Part shown: positions 15,627 to 24,184 of the stretch, one piece after another | How positions within the stretch are numbered: position 1 is the stretch's first letter | Layout of the letters: the number at the start of each line of letters is the position of its first letter | Origin: CAZAFM01 sp964484395 | GTDB taxonomy: Bacteria > Campylobacterota > Campylobacteria > Campylobacterales > CAZAFM01 | Length of the DNA stretch: 31,678 bases | Reading direction: 5' to 3' | Assembly: GCA_964484395.1 (NCBI GenBank) | Contig: CAZAFM010000015.1 | Location: forward strand, 1-31,678 | Position numbers and translations under genes: made by a program | Notes under the pieces: generated by a model | The model's database searches: none | Seen by the model: only the letters and a program-made list of their open reading frames with translations | Told to the model about the DNA's origin: nothing

Positions 15627-17480
15627 ATGAATATGACCCTATATAACGGCGTTTCTGGTATTAAGACCCACCAATTCGGGCTTGATAGCTGGTCAAACAA
15701 TGTTTCAAATGTAAACACAAACGGATATAGACAGAACCTTCCTGAGTTTGATACACTTTTTTCAAAACATATGGAGTATATCAACTCAAACTCTATAGTT
15801 AGCTCAGATGTAGGTCATGGGGCAACTGTTGGAGCAAACCCAATTGATACGAGAGAGGGAAGTCTAAAAAAATCAGATGCCTCACCTTTTAATATGGCGC
15901 TAAATGGAAATGGATGGTTCACAGTCGGTAAGTCAAAAGATGGAGAGTTCAACCTAGCAGACCCAACAGTAGATCAGACAATAAACACATACTTCTCAAG
16001 AAATGGGGAGTTTAGCAGAGATGGTGAAGGCTACATTGTAAATGCTGATGGGCAATATCTATACGGAATAGACCTTGGCAAAATCGCCGAAAATGGAGTA
16101 TTTAACTCAACAGGAGGTGGAGAGGCTGATCTAGCTGGACTAACTGGCACTACTGTAGGACCTATAAGAGTTCCTAAAGATGTATACTATAGACCAGTTA
16201 TTACAACAGAAGCAGATGTTGCTACAAATCTAAACAAAAATGGTACAAGCATCTCAGTGTCTGAGTATACAGAAGGTGAAGATGGATATGATGCAGAGAA
16301 GTTTAATGCAATAGACTTTGGAGCTTTGAGAGGCGAGAGCGGACAGAAGCTTTTTGATGCTAATGACAAAAGCATAACCATACAAGGATATGATGAAGAT
16401 GGTGAGCCAATAGAGCCTGCTGAGACCTTAGAGTATGGAACTGACTTTACAACAATTGGTGAGCTTATGAGTGCTATTAGTGCTTCTACTGGTGCAACTA
16501 TGGAGCTTGATGAAAAAACTGGATGTAATGTTCTTTTTGAAGGAACTGGGGGTGAAGACCCTGTAGAGTACTCTTTTAGCGGAGCTATAGCTGAAGCTCT
16601 AAACCTTCCAGCAGCTAAGGCAGATATATCAGGAGATGAGCCTATAAGTACATCACCAACACTTCAGATTCCAACTCTTCGTGCCGCACAAGATGTATAT
16701 GATGAATCAGGTAAAAAAATGATTATGAACACCAACTACTATCTAACAAATCTAGGTGAAGATGGTGCAGATACTTGGGCTACAGCTACTTCACTATATG
16801 ATGCAACTGGAAAAAACATCATCTCAACTGAGACTCAAGAGGGGACTTTAACCTTTCCTGCTAACTCAGAGGATGGTGGTGGTGATGGTGATGGTGATGG
16901 TGAAGATGGAGAAGATGGAGAGGGTGCAACGCAGATAACACCACCAACCTATGAGGGAGCTACCTCTGTAGCGTATGATGGAGGAAATATAGAATTTGAT
17001 TTGACACAATCAGGTGAAGTGGTAACTACGAACAAAGCATATATGAGCTCTCAAATCATGGCAAAACAGCAAGATGGTAGTCCAGAGGGTAGATTAGCAG
17101 ACTTTATCATCGATGATAATGGAATTATTAATCTATCATTTACCAATGGAGAGTATGAAGCTATGGGTAGAGTAGGAATGGCACAGTTTGTAAATGACCA
17201 AGGTCTAGCCAAACTAGGTGGAAATCTATTCCAGATGCAACAACAAAGCTTCAATGGAGGTGAGTTCACAGCTATAAGTGGGCAACCAATAGTGATGTGG
17301 GGTGAGGATGGAAATCTCAAAAACTCTAGCGTTCTACAAGGTATGGTAGAGACAAGTAATGTGGATCTTACAGTAGCTTTGACTGAACTAATAGTTATGC
17401 AAAGAGGATACTCAGCAAATGCAAAAAGCGTCACAACAGGTGATGAGATGCTAAAAGAGGCTATAGGGCTTAAAAGATAA
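15627..17480 (+). CDS. flgE: Flagellar hook protein FlgE
   Basis: Main hook subunit, 617 aa. The conserved N-terminal rod/hook motif NNVSNVNTNGYRQ (about 24-36) and the C-terminal FlgE/FlgK-type helix EAxxxKR (end) polymerise the hook core. Middle residues form the surface-exposed D1/D2/D3 domains. An Asp/Gly/Glu-rich low-complexity loop (about 416-433) is encoded by a GGTGAT repeat. AAGGGG precedes the ATG. The length is greater than the E. coli protein (about 400 aa) and more like Campylobacter FlgE, whose hook is reinforced by extra domains. It closes the fliK-flgD-flgE unit. Confidence 0.93.
   Translation: MNMTLYNGVSGIKTHQFGLDSWSNNVSNVNTNGYRQNLPEFDTLFSKHMEYINSNSIVSSDVGHGATVGANPIDTREGSLKKSDASPFNMALNGNGWFTVGKSKDGEFNLADPTVDQTINTYFSRNGEFSRDGEGYIVNADGQYLYGIDLGKIAENGVFNSTGGGEADLAGLTGTTVGPIRVPKDVYYRPVITTEADVATNLNKNGTSISVSEYTEGEDGYDAEKFNAIDFGALRGESGQKLFDANDKSITIQGYDEDGEPIEPAETLEYGTDFTTIGELMSAISASTGATMELDEKTGCNVLFEGTGGEDPVEYSFSGAIAEALNLPAAKADISGDEPISTSPTLQIPTLRAAQDVYDESGKKMIMNTNYYLTNLGEDGADTWATATSLYDATGKNIISTETQEGTLTFPANSEDGGGDGDGDGEDGEDGEGATQITPPTYEGATSVAYDGGNIEFDLTQSGEVVTTNKAYMSSQIMAKQQDGSPEGRLADFIIDDNGIINLSFTNGEYEAMGRVGMAQFVNDQGLAKLGGNLFQMQQQSFNGGEFTAISGQPIVMWGEDGNLKNSSVLQGMVETSNVDLTVALTELIVMQRGYSANAKSVTTGDEMLKEAIGLKR
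16871..16925 (+). repeat. GGTGAT/GATGGA-type simple repeat in flgE
   Basis: A run of degenerate GATGGT and GAAGATGGA units within the flgE coding sequence gives the alternating Gly/Asp/Glu stretch EDGGGDGDGDGEDGEDGEG. Units are multiples of three, so length changes would keep the frame. The translated DxDxDG pattern looks like a calcium-binding loop. Confidence 0.75.
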
Positions 17481-17503
17481 GCTTAGCCTTTCTTTTAAAA
17501 GTG

Positions 17504-17509
17504 TACAAT
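17504..17509 (+). promoter_or_regulatory. Possible -10 box for lemA
   Basis: TACAAT lies 30 bp before the lemA ATG in the 58-bp gap after flgE, preceded by T-rich sequence as is usual for Campylobacterota sigma-70 promoters. It would allow lemA to be expressed separately from the flagellar genes. No -35 box is obvious. Confidence 0.35.
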
Positions 17510-17538
17510 GAAGTCTATACTTTTAGAAGGATTTAAAG

Positions 17539-18135
17539 ATGAGTATTACTGCTATTGTGATTATTGTTCTTATTGTGGTGGTGGTTTTTTATGTTGTTTC
17601 TATCTATAACAAACTAGTTACGCTAAAAAATCGCTTTGAAAACTCGTTTGCCCAAATAGAGGTACAGCTAAAACGAAGATATGATTTAATTCCAAATCTC
17701 ATAGAAACAGCCAAGGGATACCTCAAACACGAAAGAGAGACACTAGATAGTGTAGTAAAAGCTAGAAACACAGCTCTAAGCGCCCTAGAAGAGGCTGCCA
17801 AAAACCCAGGTAGCGCTCAAGCTATGCAAGGACTGATGAGTTCTGAAAATGCACTTCAAAGTGCTTTAGGTAGCCTAAATATCACTATGGAAGCATATCC
17901 TGACCTAAAAGCCTCTGCAAATATGCAACAACTCTCAGAAGAGCTAACAAGCACAGAAAACAAAGTAGCTTTTGCTAGACAAGCATTTAATGATGCAGTT
18001 ATGGAGTACAACACCTATAAGCAGAGCTTTCCTCCTGTAATGTTCGCTTCTATGTTTGGACACTCTAAAGATGCTAGCTTACTAGAGTTTGAAGATTCAG
18101 AGCAGATTCAAGAAGCACCAAAAGTCTCTTTTTAA
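17539..18135 (+). CDS. lemA: LemA family membrane protein
   Basis: 198-aa protein with one N-terminal membrane helix (about 5-25) followed by the LemA helical bundle. Diagnostic segments are the LVTLKNRFENSFAQIEVQLKRRYDLIPNLIETAKGY region (about 27-62), ENALQSALGSLN, the EAYPDLKASANMQQL motif (about 117-131), and a FNDAVMEYN helix. The C-terminal 30 residues are polar. An AGAAGGA ribosome site precedes the ATG. It is followed three bases later by an M48 metalloprotease, a common pairing; the two may act together at the membrane, although LemA's biochemical role is not established. Confidence 0.93.
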   Translation: MSITAIVIIVLIVVVVFYVVSIYNKLVTLKNRFENSFAQIEVQLKRRYDLIPNLIETAKGYLKHERETLDSVVKARNTALSALEEAAKNPGSAQAMQGLMSSENALQSALGSLNITMEAYPDLKASANMQQLSEELTSTENKVAFARQAFNDAVMEYNTYKQSFPPVMFASMFGHSKDASLLEFEDSEQIQEAPKVSF

Positions 18136-18138
18136 GTA

Positions 18139-20070
18139 ATGAACTTTTTTCAACATCAAGACAAGGCAAAGCAGAACACCACTAAGCTAGTAGCCCTTTT
18201 TGCCTTGGGGGTTTTATCTCTTATCATAACAGTTACACTACTTATTATTATTGTGATTATGCTCAGTGATGCACAAATCGCAGAGCAGATAAAAAATGAA
18301 AACTACTCTGTCCTTTTTAATGAGAACAACATCTTGCTACTTGTTACAGTGGCATTTGTTGTTATTGGTATTGTTTTAGTAGGGACTTGGGTTCGCTCTT
18401 TACAGCTAAAGGGTGGAGGAAAGTCAGTTGCAGAATCTTTAGAGGCAAAACTCATTCATCCAAACACAACAGACTTAGATCAAAGACGAGTGCTAAATGT
18501 AGTAGAGGAGATGGCTATAGCCTCAGGTATTCCTGTTCCGCCAGTTTATATGATTGAGGATGATTCAATCAACGCATTTGCAGCAGGATTTCACCAAAAA
18601 GATGCAGTGATTGGTGTTACAAGAGGGTGTGTAAAGCTTCTAAACAGAGATGAACTCCAAGGAGTGATGGCACATGAGTTTAGTCACATTCTACATGGAG
18701 ATATGCGCCTTAATATCCGTTTAGTTTCATGGCTATATGGGATTATTTTGATTGGGCTCATTGGTGGTTTTGTTTTTAGAGGTGCTGCTTATGGGAGCAT
18801 GGCAAGACGGCGTGATAAGGATAGTGGAGTTCCAGTAGCTTTAATCATAGGTATAGGTATGATGATTGTTGGATATGCAGGGTCTTTTTTTGGTGGGTTA
18901 ATTCGCTCAGCCGTTAGTCGCCAAAGAGAGTATCTAGCTGATGCTTCAGCAGTACAGTACACAAGGAATCCTAGAGGGATTGCGGGAGCTTTGAAAAAAA
19001 TAGGTGCTAATGCTTATGGCTCGCAGATAAGAAGTGCTAAAGCCTCAGAGTTTAGTCATATGTTTTTTGGCTCTGCTCTTAACTCAAAGCTAGGTGCTCT
19101 AGGAGCTACACATCCGCCCTTGCCAGATCGCATAAAAAGAATAGACCCAAACTGGAATGGAGAGTTTCCAAGTCTTGATAGTAAAACCATAGAGACTGAA
19201 AAAAGAAAAAGTGATAGCAGATCACATAAACAAAACCTAAGCCATCTTTTTGCAACTACCAATGTCGCTATCTCAAAGCAAAAAGCTTTTAAATCTCTCA
19301 ATGAATCAGGTGAGATTAGAGATGAACACATAGATGATGCAAAACTGATGCTCCAAGAGCTAGATTCTAGTCTATACCAGCTATCTCACGAGCCTTTTTT
19401 TGCAAGAGTAATAGTATATGCTATGCTTCTAAGCAGAGATAGTAAAATCCAAGATATTCAAAAACATATTTTAGGAACTAAGCTCTTGGAGCTAAAGCAG
19501 AGTACTGAGATTTTCTCTAAAGTACAAAGCTTGGATTTAAAGCTTTTTATACCACTACTTGAGCTACTCCTCCCTGCTCTAAAAGAGCTAAGCCAGAGCC
19601 AATACCAAGAGTTTAAAAAAACACTCCAAGAGTTAATAAAAGCTGATAACAAAATAAGCCTTTTTGAATGGTCTTTGTACAATATTGTCGAAAAAAACAT
19701 AGAGGGGATTAAGTATAGCTCAAAATCATACACTTTAAGTAGTTGCAAAAAAGAGATAGAGCTACTCATATCAACCCTTGCATATTCAGGGCAAAGTGGC
19801 GATAATGCAGATAGGGCATATCAAAAAGCCTATGCAACACTAAACCTTAACACAAAGTCAAAACTCCTAAAAGAAGAAGATCTCAGCTTCAAAGAGTTAG
19901 ATATAGCACTAAATAAGCTAGCCCACCTAAAACCAATGCAAAAACTAACCCTCATGAAAGCCATGATAGAGTGTGTGAGCTTTGATGATATCATCAATCA
20001 AACAGAGTACCAACTCCTAAAGGCAATAGCAGACAGTATAGATGTAGTATTACCACCTATAATTCAGTGA
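18139..20070 (+). CDS. M48 family integral membrane zinc metalloprotease (HtpX-like) with long C-terminal extension
   Basis: Membrane peptidase of 643 aa, expected to degrade or process membrane or envelope proteins. Two membrane helices lie at about 17-41 and 65-87, then the M48 domain with the zinc motif HEFSH (His179, His183, catalytic Glu180) and third ligand Glu264 in REYLADASA. Further helices at about 195-215 and 232-255 flank the active site. HtpX itself is about 300 aa; here another 300 residues (about 345-643) follow, helical, cytoplasmic in character and without a recognised domain. It begins three bases after lemA, without a clear ribosome site, so translation is probably coupled. 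Substrates are unknown. Confidence 0.88.
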   Translation: MNFFQHQDKAKQNTTKLVALFALGVLSLIITVTLLIIIVIMLSDAQIAEQIKNENYSVLFNENNILLLVTVAFVVIGIVLVGTWVRSLQLKGGGKSVAESLEAKLIHPNTTDLDQRRVLNVVEEMAIASGIPVPPVYMIEDDSINAFAAGFHQKDAVIGVTRGCVKLLNRDELQGVMAHEFSHILHGDMRLNIRLVSWLYGIILIGLIGGFVFRGAAYGSMARRRDKDSGVPVALIIGIGMMIVGYAGSFFGGLIRSAVSRQREYLADASAVQYTRNPRGIAGALKKIGANAYGSQIRSAKASEFSHMFFGSALNSKLGALGATHPPLPDRIKRIDPNWNGEFPSLDSKTIETEKRKSDSRSHKQNLSHLFATTNVAISKQKAFKSLNESGEIRDEHIDDAKLMLQELDSSLYQLSHEPFFARVIVYAMLLSRDSKIQDIQKHILGTKLLELKQSTEIFSKVQSLDLKLFIPLLELLLPALKELSQSQYQEFKKTLQELIKADNKISLFEWSLYNIVEKNIEGIKYSSKSYTLSSCKKEIELLISTLAYSGQSGDNADRAYQKAYATLNLNTKSKLLKEEDLSFKELDIALNKLAHLKPMQKLTLMKAMIECVSFDDIINQTEYQLLKAIADSIDVVLPPIIQ

Positions 20071-20079
20071 GTTTGTAGC

Positions 20080-22032
20080 CTAGAAGATAAGCTGGTCTTC
20101 TTGATTTTTTTCTTCGTTTTCATTCTCTATGGCTGGGAGTTTGGATATATCTGTAAACAGATACTTACTCCCACCTCTTCTTATCTCTTTTACCCCTTCT
20201 GGCTTATGAAAGTCTCTTGTAAGCTGAGGGTGGATTTTTAATACTTTTTCCATATAGGACTTAAAAACTGGAGCTGCGACCACACCGCCCGCCATTCCGT
20301 GAGGCATTGGGCTGTAATCATCATTCCCAAACCATATAATACTACTAAGGGTTGGTGTGAAGCCACAAAACCACGCATCTTTATAGTCGTTTGTAGTTCC
20401 TGTTTTCCCTCCTATCTCTATTCCTTTTACATCTGCCCTCCTGCCTGTTCCACTTTTGACTGCGCTTTTTAACACATCTATCATTAGGTAGCTTTGCTTA
20501 GCTGGACATACTTTATTCTCTTTTGGTAGTGAGGACTCTATGGTTTTTCCATTTTTTTTGATGGTTTTTATTAGGTATGGCCTTACTTCGGTTCCATAGT
20601 TTGAAAAAACACTGTACTTCCCTGCAAGCTCTACTGGGGATATACCAAAACTTCCTAGTGCAATAGATAGGTTTCTAGGTAGGTCTTTGAAGCCTAGTTT
20701 GTCTAGCTGTTCAAAAAGCTTGCTTAGACCTATCTCATCAGCTAGGTTTATAGTGGCTATGTTTATGGACTTCACAACTGCTTTTTTAAGTGTAACCATT
20801 CCAAATAAGTCTTTTGCATAATTTTCTGGCTTCCATAGCATCTCCTCACCATCTTTTTTATATTTGTAGGTTCTGGCTATATCTGGTATTTTGGAGTAGG
20901 GTGAGTATCCAAGGTTTAGTGCGGAGAGGTAGATAAATGGCTTAAAAGCACTTCCTGGCTGTCTTTGGGATTGAGTGGCTCGGTTGTAATTACTTGACTT
21001 ATAGTCAACTCCTCCAACTAATGACTTTATCTCTCCTGTGCTACTGTCTATACTAACAAGTGCTCCATTTAGCTTTGAAGAATTAAAGTCATTTTTTTCC
21101 ATTCTCTCTTTAGCAGCTTCATAACCCTCTTTTAAACTCTCCTTAGCAACTGCTTGCATCTCTAGGTCTACAGTTGTCTCTATCTCATATCCGCCTGATT
21201 TAATATCTTTGTACTTATCTCCTAGCCCTCGCAAAACTTCATCTACCACATATGGAGCTCTGTTTTGTGTCAAAGTCTCATCATATACTACTGGGGTCTC
21301 TTTTATGGCTTCATCAAACTGCTCTTTATCTATCCACCCTAGTGAGTATAGTCTATAGATTATTTTATTGGCACGAGATAGGTTTAGTTTCATATTTTTT
21401 GTAGGGTCATAGAAGCTCGGCGCTCTAGGGAGAGCTATTAGCATCGCTATCTCTTTTAGGGTTAGTTTATCTAGCTCTTTTTTGAAGTATCCTATTGAGG
21501 CTGTTCTTATTCCATAGTAACCATGCCCGAAGTAGATTTGGTTTAAATAGCGCTCTAGTATCTCCTCTTTACTCAGAAGTGTCTCAAGCCTAAAAGCCAT
21601 AATTGCTTCATTTATCTTTCGTTCAAATGTTTTTTCGGGAGTTAAAACAGTTGTTTTTATGAGTTGCTGAGTAATGGTGCTAGCTCCCTCTACTATTCTT
21701 CCTGATTTTAAGTTTTTAAGCATAGCCCTAAAAATAGCATCAAAATTTATACCGTGATGCTCAAAAAAAAGTGTATCTTCAGTGGCTAAGAGTGACTCTA
21801 TAACTCTTGGAGGTAGTTTTTCAAAGGGTACATAAAGTCTGTGATGGTTTAAAAACAGGTTTGCAATAAGTTCACCGTTTGTATCATATATCCTAGTAGT
21901 AGTCTCTGGTTTATAGTTTATAAGTGGCTCTAGGCCTTTGTGAGCTTTGTCAAACTCATTAACTATAAATGCTACGCCACCTACAAAAATACCTATAAAA
22001 ACAACAAAAATAATCTTCAAAAATATCTTCAA
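20080..22032 (-). CDS. Penicillin-binding protein 1A (bifunctional peptidoglycan synthase)
   Basis: Class A PBP that polymerises glycan strands and cross-links peptides in the periplasm. The 650-aa protein has an N-terminal membrane anchor (about 5-24). The GT51 glycosyltransferase domain contains ATEDTLFFEHHG (catalytic Glu85) and EGASTITQQL. The transpeptidase domain shows SAFK (Ser361, Lys364), SIN (Ser422-Asn424) and KTGTT (from Lys543). The start is TTG at 22032 with AAGGA six bases upstream; an in-frame stop immediately before it rules out an earlier start. It is the last gene of the minus-strand group, 9 bp after the ABC ATPase. The C-terminus is acidic and short compared with many PBP1A proteins. 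Confidence 0.94.
   Translation of the reverse strand: MKIFLKIIFVVFIGIFVGGVAFIVNEFDKAHKGLEPLINYKPETTTRIYDTNGELIANLFLNHHRLYVPFEKLPPRVIESLLATEDTLFFEHHGINFDAIFRAMLKNLKSGRIVEGASTITQQLIKTTVLTPEKTFERKINEAIMAFRLETLLSKEEILERYLNQIYFGHGYYGIRTASIGYFKKELDKLTLKEIAMLIALPRAPSFYDPTKNMKLNLSRANKIIYRLYSLGWIDKEQFDEAIKETPVVYDETLTQNRAPYVVDEVLRGLGDKYKDIKSGGYEIETTVDLEMQAVAKESLKEGYEAAKERMEKNDFNSSKLNGALVSIDSSTGEIKSLVGGVDYKSSNYNRATQSQRQPGSAFKPFIYLSALNLGYSPYSKIPDIARTYKYKKDGEEMLWKPENYAKDLFGMVTLKKAVVKSINIATINLADEIGLSKLFEQLDKLGFKDLPRNLSIALGSFGISPVELAGKYSVFSNYGTEVRPYLIKTIKKNGKTIESSLPKENKVCPAKQSYLMIDVLKSAVKSGTGRRADVKGIEIGGKTGTTNDYKDAWFCGFTPTLSSIIWFGNDDYSPMPHGMAGGVVAAPVFKSYMEKVLKIHPQLTRDFHKPEGVKEIRRGGSKYLFTDISKLPAIENENEEKNQEDQLIF
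20082..20111 (+). terminator. Likely intrinsic terminator of the lemA-M48 unit
   Basis: AGAAGA (20082-20087) and TCTTCT (20096-20101) form a 6-bp stem with an 8-nt loop. A T-rich run (TTGATTTTTTT) follows on the plus strand. It overlaps the 3' end of the convergent penicillin-binding protein gene. The stem is short, so confidence is moderate. Confidence 0.4.
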
Positions 22033-22041
22033 CTACATTCC

Positions 22042-22731
22042 TTACTCTCTAAAATCCCTATATGCAAAGTTTGCTTCAATTAAAGCTTTTGCATACTCTG
22101 TTTTTGGCTTTTGTATAAAATCATCCATAAGAGCAGATTCGACAATGTTGCCCTTTTTTATTACAGCTACCTCTTTGCAGAGCTTTTTCGCGCTATTTAC
22201 ATCATGGCTAACAAAAAGCATCAAAAAACCAAACTTGTTTTGTAAATCCTTTAGAAGTGTGATTATACCCTCTTTTGTTTTTGTATCAAGAGCAGTTGTT
22301 GGCTCATCTAGTAGTAGTAGTTTTGTATCTTCGCTCAAACTCATTGCAATAAGCACTCTTTGAAGTTGCCCCCCACTTAATTCAGGTGGAAATCTCTCCA
22401 AAAACCTCTCATCTAGTCCAACGCTTTTTAATCTCCTATCTGCATTTTCACAAAACATCTGATTTTTAATCTTTGTAAGTGGTGAGAGTGCTGTAAAAGG
22501 GTTTTGAGGCACAAAAGAGAGGCTCACACCTCGCTCTAGCTCAAACCCTGCTTCATATTCAAACTCTCTTTGAAGTGAGCCTGGAAGCAGGTTAAGAAGA
22601 GCTTTTAGGCTTAGGCTCTTTCCACTTCCACTCTCCCCTATAAGAGCTAATGAGTGCTCTATCTGAAATCCTATGTCAACTATGGGTGAGCTATCTTTAG
22701 TGATTTTTAGCTTTTTACAGATAAACATCAC
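22042..22731 (-). CDS. ABC transporter ATPase, Opp/Dpp-like, without neighbouring permease
   Basis: Cytoplasmic ATP-binding subunit, 229 aa. It has Walker A GESGSGKS (about 37-44), the signature LSGGQLQRV (about 119-127), Walker B LLLLDEP (about 137-143) and the H-loop SHD. It resembles the DppD/OppD/NikD type of peptide or nickel importer, but lacks that family's usual C-terminal extension of about 80-100 residues. The frame begins GTG directly followed by ATG at 22728, and either could be used. It overlaps bioF by up to 17 bp. No permease or binding-protein gene is adjacent, so its partner must be elsewhere or its role is not transport. Confidence 0.85.
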   Translation of the reverse strand: MMFICKKLKITKDSSPIVDIGFQIEHSLALIGESGSGKSLSLKALLNLLPGSLQREFEYEAGFELERGVSLSFVPQNPFTALSPLTKIKNQMFCENADRRLKSVGLDERFLERFPPELSGGQLQRVLIAMSLSEDTKLLLLDEPTTALDTKTKEGIITLLKDLQNKFGFLMLFVSHDVNSAKKLCKEVAVIKKGNIVESALMDDFIQKPKTEYAKALIEANFAYRDFRE

Positions 22732-23800
22732 TCACTCTTTCAATCATCTCTTTGCATTTGTGATAATCTCCTCTTAGTATGATTCTTAATGAGGGTTTTT
22801 TGGTTGTAGGTGGTCTTATTGCACCTAGTAGAAATCCGCTGCTTTTTAGCTCATCTCTTATGAGCAGAAGTCTCTCTGAGCTATCTACTTGAAGTATGAG
22901 TATCGGAGTTTTTAACTCTATTTGAAATACATTTGAAGCTAGAGTTATGTTTTCATAAAGTCTGTTTCTATATTTCTCTTTTTTTCTTGATATTTTATCT
23001 ACATTTATATGAGCTTGTAATGTATCAAAAAGAGAGGGAGCTGTAGAGTAGATAGAGGGTTTAGAGCGGTTTTCTAAAAAGCTTATAAGCTCGCTACTTC
23101 CAAGTGCATAAGCTCCACTACTTCCATACGCTTTTCCTAAAGTCCCTAGCTTTATGAAGTTTGGCTCTATCTCTATACTATAATAATCAAAGTAGCCAAG
23201 AAGGTTTTTACCAATTACTCCGCTACTGTGAGCTTCATCTACAAGTAGGTAGAAGTTATTTTCACTAGCTATATTTGCAAACTCAGCATCTGCTATATCT
23301 CCTATCATAGAGTAGACACCCTCTATTGCTATGAGGGCGTTTTTTGGGTTTGTTGTAGCTATCTTCTCTTTTAGGCTAGATGGGCTGTTATGTTCAAAAA
23401 AAACAACATCCCCGCAAGAGAGCCTAGAGCCCAAAATCCCACTTGCATGATACTCCTCATCCATAAAAAGAGTTACGCCTCTTCTGCAAAGAGCCTCTAT
23501 AATCCCTATATTCGCACAAAACCCACTACTAAAAAGCAGTCCATCTTCAAAATCGTTCAGTTCACAAAGTCTCTTTTCGAAGTCATGATGGATTTTGTGG
23601 TATCCATTTACCATCATAGAGGCTTTTGGCGCATATATGTTTGATTTTTTGAGGAGTTTGTATGTAGCTTTTAAGGTTTTTTTTGAATCTGCTAATCCAA
23701 GGTAGTCATTAGAGGCAAAATCTGCAATATCTTCAGAAAAGAGATTGCGTATTCTGAAGCGGTTTGTTTTTTTTAAAGCCTCTATTTTGCTTTGAAGCAT
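22715..23800 (-). CDS. bioF: 8-amino-7-oxononanoate synthase-like PLP enzyme (BioF)
   Basis: Pyridoxal-phosphate enzyme of the alpha-oxoamine synthase family; BioF condenses pimeloyl-ACP or -CoA with alanine in biotin synthesis. The 361-aa protein contains ASNDYLGL near the N-terminus, EGVYSMIGDIA, the cofactor-contact VDEAHSSGVIG (Asp188, His191) and the Schiff-base lysine Lys223 in GTLGKAYGSSG. Kbl and ALA synthase are relatives, but length and motif detail fit BioF best. No other biotin gene is near; its neighbours are a response regulator upstream (4 bp) and an ABC ATPase downstream (overlapping). The biotin role is therefore by family, not context. Confidence 0.85.
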   Translation of the reverse strand: MLQSKIEALKKTNRFRIRNLFSEDIADFASNDYLGLADSKKTLKATYKLLKKSNIYAPKASMMVNGYHKIHHDFEKRLCELNDFEDGLLFSSGFCANIGIIEALCRRGVTLFMDEEYHASGILGSRLSCGDVVFFEHNSPSSLKEKIATTNPKNALIAIEGVYSMIGDIADAEFANIASENNFYLLVDEAHSSGVIGKNLLGYFDYYSIEIEPNFIKLGTLGKAYGSSGAYALGSSELISFLENRSKPSIYSTAPSLFDTLQAHINVDKISRKKEKYRNRLYENITLASNVFQIELKTPILILQVDSSERLLLIRDELKSSGFLLGAIRPPTTKKPSLRIILRGDYHKCKEMIERVSDVYL

Positions 23801-23804
23801 TATA

Positions 23805-24176
23805 TTATTTAGAGATTAGGTTCTCTATTTTCTCATTTAAAAGTGCCAAACTCTCAAAAGGCTTCATCATATAGTTCTCTGCACCTATTTTGTGTGTTTT
23901 TAGTACCCTATCTAGTGTTGAAAAGGCTGTCATCATAATGACTTTTGTTTCAGGCTTTTTCTCTTTTATCCTATCTAGAACCTCTATACCGTCCATTTTA
24001 GGCATCATAATATCTAGTAGGACTAAGTCATAATGCGTGTTTAGTACTGAGTTTAACCCCTGTGTGGAGTCTGAAAATGTAGTAACATCATATCTATCCC
24101 CCTTTGATAGATACCTCTGTAGCATCGTTAAAATCTGTACTTCATCATCTATTATTGCAATCTTTTTCTTACTCAT
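23805..24176 (-). CDS. CheY-like single-domain response regulator
   Basis: A 123-aa receiver domain with no output domain. Acidic pocket Asp10-Asp11, phosphoacceptor Asp55 (LVLLDIMMP), Thr83 and Lys105 (MMKPFE) are all in place. The DIMMPKMDG signature is that of two-component receivers in general, so this is not necessarily the motor-binding CheY. It lies 8 bp after a cytosolic chemoreceptor gene and 4 bp before bioF. A role in the signalling pathway of that receptor is likely from gene order, but no kinase is present in the window. Confidence 0.9.
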   Translation of the reverse strand: MSKKKIAIIDDEVQILTMLQRYLSKGDRYDVTTFSDSTQGLNSVLNTHYDLVLLDIMMPKMDGIEVLDRIKEKKPETKVIMMTAFSTLDRVLKTHKIGAENYMMKPFESLALLNEKIENLISK

Positions 24177-24184
24177 GTTTCCCC

